Origin: an uncultured Roseburia sp.
Lineage (GTDB): Bacteria > Bacillota > Clostridia > Lachnospirales > Lachnospiraceae
Assembly (NCBI GenBank): GCA_910587865.1
Contig: CAJUNX010000011.1
Location: 89,653 to 104,499 of the forward strand
DNA: 14,847 nt
Reading direction: 5' to 3'
Part shown: positions 6,677 to 13,348 of the stretch, in pieces
Layout: every line of letters begins with the position of its first letter
Numbering within the stretch: position 1 is the stretch's first letter
Position numbers and translations under genes: made by a program
Notes under the pieces: model-generated
What the model saw: only the letters and a program-made list of their open reading frames with translations
Databases searched by the model: none
What the model was told of the DNA's origin: nothing

Positions 6677-9358
6677 CTATTTCTGTTTCCGAATTCCATA
6701 TTTTGCAATCACACCATACATATCATAGACATTTCTTCTTAAGCGCTCCCGGTCAAGCGTGCCCTCCGCGAGAGCCTCCAGCATCGGCGTAACTTCTTTG
6801 TCATCCATCTCTCCCGGCGCCACCCAGCTGTTGCCGGCCTGAGCCGTCGGTGCGGACGGACAGCAGTCCGACGAGCCCCAGTCGGTCATCACATACCCGG
6901 TGAAGCCCCACTCCTTCCGCAGGACGGTCTCTAAGAGCTCTTCATCCCCGGCGCACCAGCATCCGTTCGCCGGATTGTAGCCGGTCATCACCGCATCCGG
7001 CATGTGTACGCTCATCGCCGTCTCAAAGACCTTCAGATAAAGCTCCCTGGCGGTTCGCTCCGTCATCAGGCTGTGATTGCGGTTCCGGTAGTTTTCCGCA
7101 TTATTCGCCATAAAGTGCTTCATGACACTGGCCAGTCCCATACTCTCGATTCCACGGCTCTGCATACCGCCCATACGGCCGCTTAAGTAGGGATCCTCGC
7201 TGAAATATTCCGAATGGCGCCCGCACAGCGGATTCCGGTGAAGGTTCATCGCCGGAGCCAGGATACAGTGCAGATTCTGGTCGATGGCCTCCGTGGCGAT
7301 CGCTCTTCCCTCCTCATATAAAAGATCTTCATCAAAGGTGGAGCACATCACGCTCGACACCGGAAATCCGATCGTGGCAATATTTAAATTCAGGCCGTTG
7401 TTGCCGTCCGCCATGTAGTATTCCGGTATCTCATACTTTTCCAGCGCGCCGCCCGTAAACAGGGTTCCCGCAAATCCGTTGTCCTCGGGATTCCATCCGG
7501 TCCGCGCGCCGATGCTCATCCGGCACAGCTCATAATCGTCAAGCTGTGCCACGAATGCGCCCAGCAGCGACGGATCCTCGCTGACCATCGGCAGTGTGAT
7601 GAGGCGATCCGGCGCGGCGGCGTCCACCGGACGCGCTTCCGGTATGTGCCGGCGGCTTCGTGCCCACGGAAGACTCCCGCTCCTCACAAACCCGGACTCC
7701 TTTCCGGCGGGCCAGGTTCCCTTCGGATCAAGCCGGCTTAACTCCCGGATCGGAAGCGGCGGCGTGAGCACATTCGTCACCTCTGACACAACAATCTCCT
7801 CCGGGATCTCCACCGAGGCCGTCTCCTCTGCCTCCGACACGGAGCCGCCCAGGAAAAACCGGATCGTTCCCGCCTCGACCACCCAGGAAGCCCTTTTTTC
7901 GTCATACGATTTCAGCTGCTCCGCCTCCACGATAAGCCGTACCGTCTCACTGGCTCCCGGGACGAGCTCCCCTGTCTTGCCAAATGCGATCAGACGGCGG
8001 GAGGGCTGCTCCAGACGCCCAAAAGGAAGCTCCGCAAACAGCAGCACCGAATGCTTTCCCGGCATTCTGCCGCAGTTTGTCACCCGTACGTCAAGAGACC
8101 CGTTGGCGCCGGACAGCTGACCCTTTACACAGGAGGTCTGAAATTCTGTGTAGCTTAAGCCGTGGCCGAAGGGAAAGGCGCAGTCCGCGCCAAATGTAGA
8201 AAAATAGCGGTATCCCACATACAGCCCTTCCTCGTAGACGGTATTGACAAAAGCATTCCTGTCGAACATGGAAGCAGTCTCCCCTTCCGGGATGATGTAA
8301 AAATTTGCCGCCGAGGGGTGATCCTTATAATCCCAGGCCCAGGTATCCGCCAGGCGACCGGAGGGCGACACGGTTCCCTCGAGGATCTCCGCCACGGCCC
8401 TGCCGCCGGCCATTCCATTCAGGCCGCACCATAAAATCGCGTCCACAGGATACCGTTTCACCCAGTTCATCTCAATCGGGTATCCGGTATTTAATACGAC
8501 AACCGTCTTCTCAAAGGTATGCGTTACCCGGTCCAGAAGCGCATCTTCTTCCTCCGTGAGATAATAATCCCCCCTGCGCAGCGTGTTGTCCTGTGATTCG
8601 CCGGTTCCCCGGGTGAGAACGATCACCGCGGTATCGTTCCGCTCTCTTGCCGCCTGTATCATCTCCTCCGGCGGAAGGGAATTATCCTCGGACATCCGGT
8701 AATATTCGAACAGCTCCTCATTTAAGGTCAGGCCGGACCAGCGCTTAATCCCCTCCTCAAAACGGATCCCGTAGCGGGGATTGATCTTTCCCGCTCCGAC
8801 GCAGCCGAGACGAAAGCACGGGCCGCCCTTGCCGAAGGCATTGACCACCGCCCCGGTTCCCAGGGGCAGCGCCTGCCGGTCATTTTTTAACAGAACCGCT
8901 CCCTCTCTCGCGCTCTCTAACACCAGCGCGTCATGCTCCGGATACGCCTGTCCCGGCACAGCCTTCGGGAGTGTCTCCAGCTTAAATTCCAGCGGCGGAA
9001 CCGGTGTACCGTCCTTTTTCCGCGCGCCCTCATAGCGAACCGTATAGGTCTTTCCGTATTCCCGCATCCGGCGCCGTACCGGAAGGCCGATGCAGACGCT
9101 GCCCGGCAGAAAGCCTTTGCCGATAATTCCCTCCCCGGAATATTCCCCGTCCACACAGACCTGTCCGGGCGTTTCCGGTGCGATCTCCTGCTGCGCCATC
9201 ACGGTGAAGACCCCCTCCATCCGGTGATCGCCCATAAATGCGGCGTTGTCCATATCGTCAATATTGTATACCGGACGGTTCATAAATACATAGCCCTCAG
9301 ACGGTCCACCCCCCGCCTCCAGCGCTTTCCCCTTCAGGGCGATTGTTTCATCTGGCAT
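6677..9358 (-). CDS. Glycoside hydrolase family 3 beta-glycosidase, reversed domain order
   Basis: An 893-residue GH3 enzyme, probably a cytoplasmic beta-glucosidase or beta-xylosidase (no signal peptide). The usual order is inverted. The alpha/beta sandwich domain comes first, with LLKN at 156-159, RGTGESQDN at 250-258, the NGMAGGRAVAEILEG segment near 314-328 and FGHGLSY at 397-403. A fibronectin-III-like domain follows (about 405-510). The catalytic barrel is at the C-terminal end (about 635-893), with GRHSEYFSEDPYLSG, KHFMANNAENYR and the nucleophile Asp826 in VMTDWG. Reversed order is known in ruminal Butyrivibrio and Ruminococcus beta-glucosidases. About 145 residues before the first domain are unassigned. 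AAGGAG nine bases upstream supports the ATG at 9358. All key motifs are intact. It is divergent from the permease operon, suggesting a shared substrate. Confidence 0.95.
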   Translation of the reverse strand: MPDETIALKGKALEAGGGPSEGYVFMNRPVYNIDDMDNAAFMGDHRMEGVFTVMAQQEIAPETPGQVCVDGEYSGEGIIGKGFLPGSVCIGLPVRRRMREYGKTYTVRYEGARKKDGTPVPPLEFKLETLPKAVPGQAYPEHDALVLESAREGAVLLKNDRQALPLGTGAVVNAFGKGGPCFRLGCVGAGKINPRYGIRFEEGIKRWSGLTLNEELFEYYRMSEDNSLPPEEMIQAARERNDTAVIVLTRGTGESQDNTLRRGDYYLTEEEDALLDRVTHTFEKTVVVLNTGYPIEMNWVKRYPVDAILWCGLNGMAGGRAVAEILEGTVSPSGRLADTWAWDYKDHPSAANFYIIPEGETASMFDRNAFVNTVYEEGLYVGYRYFSTFGADCAFPFGHGLSYTEFQTSCVKGQLSGANGSLDVRVTNCGRMPGKHSVLLFAELPFGRLEQPSRRLIAFGKTGELVPGASETVRLIVEAEQLKSYDEKRASWVVEAGTIRFFLGGSVSEAEETASVEIPEEIVVSEVTNVLTPPLPIRELSRLDPKGTWPAGKESGFVRSGSLPWARSRRHIPEARPVDAAAPDRLITLPMVSEDPSLLGAFVAQLDDYELCRMSIGARTGWNPEDNGFAGTLFTGGALEKYEIPEYYMADGNNGLNLNIATIGFPVSSVMCSTFDEDLLYEEGRAIATEAIDQNLHCILAPAMNLHRNPLCGRHSEYFSEDPYLSGRMGGMQSRGIESMGLASVMKHFMANNAENYRNRNHSLMTERTARELYLKVFETAMSVHMPDAVMTGYNPANGCWCAGDEELLETVLRKEWGFTGYVMTDWGSSDCCPSAPTAQAGNSWVAPGEMDDKEVTPMLEALAEGTLDRERLRRNVYDMYGVIAKYGIRKQK

Positions 9359-9397
9359 AAAAATGATCTCCTTTCCTGCTGCCTGTATTCTGCTCTC

Positions 9398-9426
9398 ATT
9401 ATATAAATCCCCATACCCCCGGGCAA
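9398..9426 (-). promoter_or_regulatory. Promoter for the GH3 gene
   Basis: Read on the minus strand: TTGCCC (9421-9426), 17 bases, TATAAT (9398-9403). The predicted start near 9391 leaves a leader of about 33 bases before the GH3 ATG. Perfect -10 and exact spacing make this convincing. Confidence 0.75.
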
Positions 9427-9539
9427 GCGCTATTTTTTTCCGTACCGTTTTCTTATTCCGATATCAAAAGCAGGCTCTTTTCACAAAAAGTGGTTCCTCT
9501 GGATTCTCAAATACCAGAACCCGGATTAATTACTGCGCC

Positions 9540-9568
9540 TTTTGGGGCCGGATCAATCTGTCTACAAT
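9540..9568 (+). promoter_or_regulatory. Probable promoter for the permease operon
   Basis: TTTTGG (9540-9545), 17 bases, TACAAT (9563-9568). The -10 is good but the -35 is poor, as expected for a promoter needing an activator. Similar GGATT-type blocks occur at 9501, 9523 and 9550, just upstream of and inside it (CCGGATTAAT at 9521-9530 and CCGGATCAAT at 9548-9557 are the closest pair), and might be regulator half-sites. Confidence 0.5.
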
Positions 9569-9606
9569 ATATCCATACATTATCAATTCAGGAAAGGGGA
9601 AATATT

Positions 9607-10590
9607 ATGGCAACCTTAAACACCGCAGCTGCCGCCGGGCAGGTTCAAAAGAAAAAGAAACGGGAAAAGAAATTTACAAAGGAAGCGATCATCAGGGATT
9701 TTAAGCACAATAAATTCCGATATCTGCTGATCCTGCCGCTGATCCTGTTTTTTATCATCTTTTCCTGTCTCCCCATGGGAGGCCTGACCATGGCATTCTG
9801 TAACTACAAACCACGAACCGGAATCTTCGGAAGCCTGACGCACAACTTTGTGGGCTTTCAGCACTTCATCGACTTTTTTGGTTCCATCTACTTTATCCGC
9901 GTCCTGCGGAATACGATTCTGCTGAATGTGTGGAATCTGATCATCTCCTTCCCGCTGACGATCATCGTCGCGCTTCTCATTAATGAGGCGAAGAACAAAC
10001 TCTTTAAGAAGACCGTACAGACCGTCAGCTACATGCCTTACTTCATCTCCATGGTGGTGGTCTGCGGTATTGTCGTGGATTTCTGCAAGTCCACCGGCGT
10101 TTTTGGAAAACTGGCCGAGACCCTCACCGGACAGTCGCAGAATCTCCTGGGCGTCTCCTCCCTCTGGCGGCCGATCTACATCGGCTCCGGCATCTGGCAG
10201 GGACTGGGCTTTGGTACCATTCTCTATATCGCCGCCCTCCCGGGCGTGAGCCAGGAGCTCTATGAAGCGGCAAAGATCGACGGCGCCGGCTACATGCGGC
10301 AGATGTGGCATGTCACCCTCCCCGGCATCCGTCCGACGATCATGATCACCCTGATCATGCAGGTGGATATGCTGATGGCCTCCAGCTCGGAGAAGACCAT
10401 TCTCATGTACAATGAGCAGATCTACGAGACCGCGGATATCATCGCCAGCTACGTGTACCGGAAAGGTCTCTTAGAGGGCGGCTACAGCTTCTCCACCGCG
10501 GTGACGCTGTTTAACTCCGTGATCAACTTCGGTCTGATCCTCATCACCAACCATCTGAGCAAAAAATACAGCGAAATCAGCTTATTCTAG
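9607..10590 (+). CDS. Carbohydrate ABC transporter permease, LplB type
   Basis: A 327-residue inner-membrane permease of the binding-protein-dependent type (BPD_transp_1 domain), closest in style to the LplB family that imports oligosaccharides or glycoside-like substrates. A Lys-rich cytoplasmic N terminus precedes the first helix (RYLLILPLILFFIIF), with about six helices in all. The EAA loop that docks the ATPase begins at Tyr219 (YEAAKIDGAGYMRQMWHVTL). The frame is open further upstream to 9490, but the ATG at 9607 is chosen because GGAAAGGGGA lies just before it and the upstream codons overlap the promoter. It is followed 14 bases later by its partner permease. No ATPase gene is near, as is usual for this class, which shares an MsmK-type ATPase. 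Confidence 0.95.
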   Translation: MATLNTAAAAGQVQKKKKREKKFTKEAIIRDFKHNKFRYLLILPLILFFIIFSCLPMGGLTMAFCNYKPRTGIFGSLTHNFVGFQHFIDFFGSIYFIRVLRNTILLNVWNLIISFPLTIIVALLINEAKNKLFKKTVQTVSYMPYFISMVVVCGIVVDFCKSTGVFGKLAETLTGQSQNLLGVSSLWRPIYIGSGIWQGLGFGTILYIAALPGVSQELYEAAKIDGAGYMRQMWHVTLPGIRPTIMITLIMQVDMLMASSSEKTILMYNEQIYETADIIASYVYRKGLLEGGYSFSTAVTLFNSVINFGLILITNHLSKKYSEISLF

Positions 10591-10604
10591 GGAGGGAATC
10601 ATCT

Positions 10605-11516
10605 ATGAGCCATATATCGGTGAATAAAAGCAATAAAATAAAGAAAAGTAAGGCGCGCATCGCCTTTGAAATTTTCAACTACATATTCCTGACGGTTTTC
10701 GGGATCCTGTGTCTGCTCCCCATGCTGCACGTACTGTTTTCGTCCTTCAGCGATCCCAACTGGCTGAACACCCAGTCCGGGCTGATTCTGTGGCCGAAGG
10801 GCTTTAACGTGGAAGGCTATAAGCGGGTATTCAGCAACCAGCAGATGATCCGGGGTTTCCTCAACACCTTTGTCTATGTAGGGGCCTCCACCGCCATCGG
10901 CATGGTCTTAACAATCATCGGCGGCTATGTGCTCTCCCGCAAAAACCTGCTCTGGGGCAACGCGATCATGTTTATGATCTCCTTTACCATGCTCTTTAAC
11001 GGCGGTATCGTGCCGCTGTACATGGTGGTGCAGAAGCTGGGGATGCTGGACACCGGATGGTCCGTGATCCTGCCCACCTGTCTGTCCACCTTCAACCTGA
11101 TCATGATGCGCACCGCCTTTGCCGGCGTGCCGGATTCCCTGGAAGAATCGGCAAAGCTGGACGGAGCCGGAGATCTTATCATCATCTTCCAGGTCATGCT
11201 GCCCCTGGTAAAAGCGACCGTCGCCACCGTGGCGCTCTACTACATCATCGGCAGCTGGAACTCCTGGTTTCCGGCAGCCATGTACATCAAGGACCGGGCC
11301 CTCTACCCGCTGCAGCTGGTACTGCGTGAGATCCTGATCTTAAACGACACGACCTCCTCCTCCACCTCCGGAGATCTGGCGGCAAACGCCGATATTTTCC
11401 GGCAGCTGGTGAAATACTGTACGATTATCGTCTCAAGCGCCCCGATGCTGGTCATCTATCCGTTTGTGATGAAATATTTCAAATCCGGCGTCATGGTCGG
11501 ATCCATCAAGGGTTAA
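10605..11516 (+). CDS. Carbohydrate ABC transporter permease, YtcP/MalG type
   Basis: A 303-residue permease, partner of the upstream one, in the YtcP-like branch of MalG-type permeases. A basic N terminus leads into the first helix (YIFLTVFGILCLLPMLHVLF). The family motifs NTFVYVGAST, FNGGIVPLYMVV and the EAA loop from Glu180 (EESAKLDGAGDLIIIFQVML) are present, as is the typical C-terminal end (YFKSGVMVGSIKG). Length is normal. A strong AGGGAGG lies before the ATG, and the 14-base gap to the first permease marks one operon. In most related loci a lipoprotein substrate-binding gene follows directly; here a 151-nt inverted-repeat element and an esterase follow instead. Confidence 0.95.
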   Translation: MSHISVNKSNKIKKSKARIAFEIFNYIFLTVFGILCLLPMLHVLFSSFSDPNWLNTQSGLILWPKGFNVEGYKRVFSNQQMIRGFLNTFVYVGASTAIGMVLTIIGGYVLSRKNLLWGNAIMFMISFTMLFNGGIVPLYMVVQKLGMLDTGWSVILPTCLSTFNLIMMRTAFAGVPDSLEESAKLDGAGDLIIIFQVMLPLVKATVATVALYYIIGSWNSWFPAAMYIKDRALYPLQLVLREILILNDTTSSSTSGDLAANADIFRQLVKYCTIIVSSAPMLVIYPFVMKYFKSGVMVGSIKG

Positions 11517-11536
11517 CTGCACTTTTTTCCTGAAAA

Positions 11537-11687
11537 GTTCAGCCTGCGCCATTCGCAAGGGCGCCATTGGCGCTTTCCCGCCGCTTCGCGACTAACCCTG
11601 CTCATATACGGGCGCTTTGCCCGTCTTCTGCAAAACGTGCTCATTCATGCGAGCATGATCCGCATGTTTCACAGAAGATGGCTGAAC
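11537..11687. repeat. Inverted-repeat element with nested hairpins (element B)
   Basis: The perfect 8-nt inverted repeat GTTCAGCC (11537-11544) and GGCTGAAC (11680-11687) closes a 151-nt segment. Inside are GCGCC-ATT-GGCGC (11561-11573), ACGGGC (11608-11613) with GCCCGT (11619-11624), and TCTTCTG (11624-11630) with CAGAAGA (11672-11678), which encloses TGCTC and GAGCA. It lies between the second permease and the esterase, where a substrate-binding protein gene is usual. It could stabilise the upstream mRNA, attenuate the esterase, or be a palindromic intergenic repeat. Its layout, a closing stem around several hairpins, resembles element A at 25-185, though the sequences differ. Confidence 0.6.
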
Positions 11688-11728
11688 GTTTCTTTCAATA
11701 ACAAGCATACAGAAACGGAGGACTCTTT

Positions 11729-12409
11729 ATGAAAAAACCAATCGAACTCAATATTCCGGAAAACCCCGTCTGCTATCCGGTCATCAGCCGGACTGCGCGT
11801 ACCGCTTACGGCGTGGTGCGGGGCATTCCGGGAAACAATCCCGTCTATACCGTGTACAAGGGCATCCCCTATGCCGCACCGCCGGCAGGCGATCTTCGCT
11901 GGAAGGCGCCCCAGCCTCCCGCGGCATGGGCGGGCGAATATGCCGCCGACCATTTTTCAGCCACGGCATGGCAGGCCTCTCCAACCCCTGTCGATTCCCT
12001 GTACGGAAAAGAATTTTATCAGAGCACGGAGACGGCCAGCGAGGACTGCCTGTACTTAAATATCTGGACCCCGGCACAGTCGCCAGAAGAACGGCTTCCG
12101 GTCATGTTCTGGATTCACGGCGGCGCACTCGCCAACGGCTACGGATCCGAACCGGAATTTGACGGGGAGGCCTTCTGTCGGGAGGGTGTGATTCTTGTCA
12201 CCATCAACTACCGGCTCGGGATCCTGGGTTTTCTGTCACACCCGGAGCTGTCCGCAGAGAGCGGACACGGCAGCGGCAACTACGGACACATGGATCAGAT
12301 CGCCGCCTTAAAATGGGTTCATGAAAATATCGCTGCCTTTGGCGGTGACCGGAACAAATCACGATCTTCGGACAGTCCGCCGGTGCGGGAAGCGTCCAGA
12401 CGCTGGTGA
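11729..12409 (+). CDS. Carboxylesterase type B, N-terminal part (frameshifted)
   Basis: N-terminal half of a type B carboxylesterase (alpha/beta hydrolase; para-nitrobenzyl esterase-like), which would remove acyl groups from esters, perhaps from decorated sugars given the context. Visible family motifs: GIPYAAPPAGDLRWKAP near residue 47, SEDCLYLNIWTP at 104-115, the oxyanion HGG at 130-132, VTINYRLGILGF near 163, and the GGD at 205-207 that precedes the nucleophile segment. After residue 209-210 the frame runs into unrelated codons and stops at 12407-12409. GGAGG seven bases before the ATG supports the start. No signal peptide is seen. This product lacks all three catalytic residues. Confidence 0.9.
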   Translation: MKKPIELNIPENPVCYPVISRTARTAYGVVRGIPGNNPVYTVYKGIPYAAPPAGDLRWKAPQPPAAWAGEYAADHFSATAWQASPTPVDSLYGKEFYQSTETASEDCLYLNIWTPAQSPEERLPVMFWIHGGALANGYGSEPEFDGEAFCREGVILVTINYRLGILGFLSHPELSAESGHGSGNYGHMDQIAALKWVHENIAAFGGDRNKSRSSDSPPVREASRRW

Positions 12410-13164
12410 ATTCCCCGCTGGCGAAAGGACTTATGAACAAAGCCATCGTCATGAGCGGCGTCTTCCTCGATCAGCTGATGGACGGAGGACCGATGAAGGG
12501 CCTGGATCTCGCCGGCGCAGAACAGACCGGCTACGACTTTATGAAGGCCGCCGGCTGCGGGACATTAAAGCAGCTGCGGGAGAAGAGCTATGAAGAGCTG
12601 GCGGCAACCCCCGGCCTGGGCTTCGGAGGCCCCTTCGGCTTCGGCACGGTAATCGACGGTTATGTGCTGGAGCACAGCGCCAACGAGGGATTCTTTGAGG
12701 GGAGCAATGCGGATATTCCCTACATGTTCGGCAATACCTCCGAGGAATTCGGCCCCATGAACAACAGCCTGCGGATCGGCAACCGCGTCATGGCGGAATT
12801 ATCCGAAAGACGGCATGGCAGGCCCGCTTACCTCTATCACTTCGACAGACGGCTGCCGGGAAATGAGGACGGTTCCTTCCACTCCGCCGAGCTGTGGTAT
12901 GTGTTCGGCACGATTTCCAGGTGCTGGCGGCCTATGACAGGCGTCGACTATGATCTGTCCCTGACCATGACAAAATACTGGGCGAATTTTGCCAAAACCG
13001 GCAATCCCAACGGCGAAGGTCTGCCCCGGTGGGATCCCTATACCACGAACAACCGCACTCATATGGTTCTCGGACTCGATATCCGTCAGGAACCTGTCCC
13101 GGAATCACCGGAAGATAAGCTTACCAGAGAATCTGTCCTGCGGGAGGCCGGTCTCACCGTCTGA
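12358..13164 (+). CDS. Carboxylesterase type B, C-terminal part (frameshifted)
   Basis: Continuation of the esterase in another frame. From 12358 it reads ITIFGQSAGAGSVQTLVNSP, the nucleophile elbow, with the serine codon at 12376-12378. The acidic member of the triad is probably in NTSEEFGP (Glu codon 12742-12744 or the next) and the histidine is in GSFHSAELWYVFG (codon 12880-12882). The usual NFAKTGNPNGEGLPRWDPY ending follows. Joined across the shift, the protein would be about 478 residues, close to the family's ~500. The only plausible internal start, GTG at 12406, overlaps the TGA of the first part, but a product from there would lack the nucleophile, so a pseudogene or a base-call error is likelier than two working genes. 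Confidence 0.88.
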   Translation: MTIFGQSAGAGSVQTLVNSPLAKGLMNKAIVMSGVFLDQLMDGGPMKGLDLAGAEQTGYDFMKAAGCGTLKQLREKSYEELAATPGLGFGGPFGFGTVIDGYVLEHSANEGFFEGSNADIPYMFGNTSEEFGPMNNSLRIGNRVMAELSERRHGRPAYLYHFDRRLPGNEDGSFHSAELWYVFGTISRCWRPMTGVDYDLSLTMTKYWANFAKTGNPNGEGLPRWDPYTTNNRTHMVLGLDIRQEPVPESPEDKLTRESVLREAGLTV

Positions 13165-13186
13165 CCCACACAGGGATTCCCATACA

Positions 13187-13234
13187 TCAAAATACAGCCG
13201 TACAGAATATTTAATTCTGACGGCTGTATTTTGA
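13187..13234. terminator. Terminator hairpin after the esterase
   Basis: A long palindrome: TCAAAATACAGCCGT pairs with ACGGCTGTATTTTGA, and inside CAGAAT pairs with ATTCTG around the loop ATTTA, with one unpaired A. The right arm carries a TTTTG tract followed by ATTTTC. It is 22 bases past the esterase stop and should end that transcript; the symmetry would also let it act on the other strand. Confidence 0.85.
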
Positions 13235-13290
13235 TTTTCAGGGGACAATAATTGAGATACCGGTGCAAAAAAACAGTACATATGATAAGC

Positions 13291-13319
13291 TGTACAGGTA
13301 CGTTTTTAACATATATGAC
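13291..13319 (+). promoter_or_regulatory. Possible promoter of the sensor gene
   Basis: TGTACA (13291-13296), 17 bases, TATGAC (13314-13319). Both boxes are partial matches. It would start transcripts about 23 bases before the ATG at 13349. No clear ribosome binding site precedes that ATG (AAAAGTGAAAAAAATAT), so expression may be low. Confidence 0.35.
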
Positions 13320-13348
13320 AGATAAGGACAGAAAAGTGAAAAAAATAT

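Noticed and set aside
9490..9606. Upstream in-frame extension of the first permease
   Set aside because: It would translate across the likely promoter, and a proper ribosome binding site sits before the ATG at 9607.
12406..13164. A separate functional gene starting at the GTG
   Set aside because: It would lack the catalytic serine and has no ribosome binding site; it is the tail of the frameshifted esterase.
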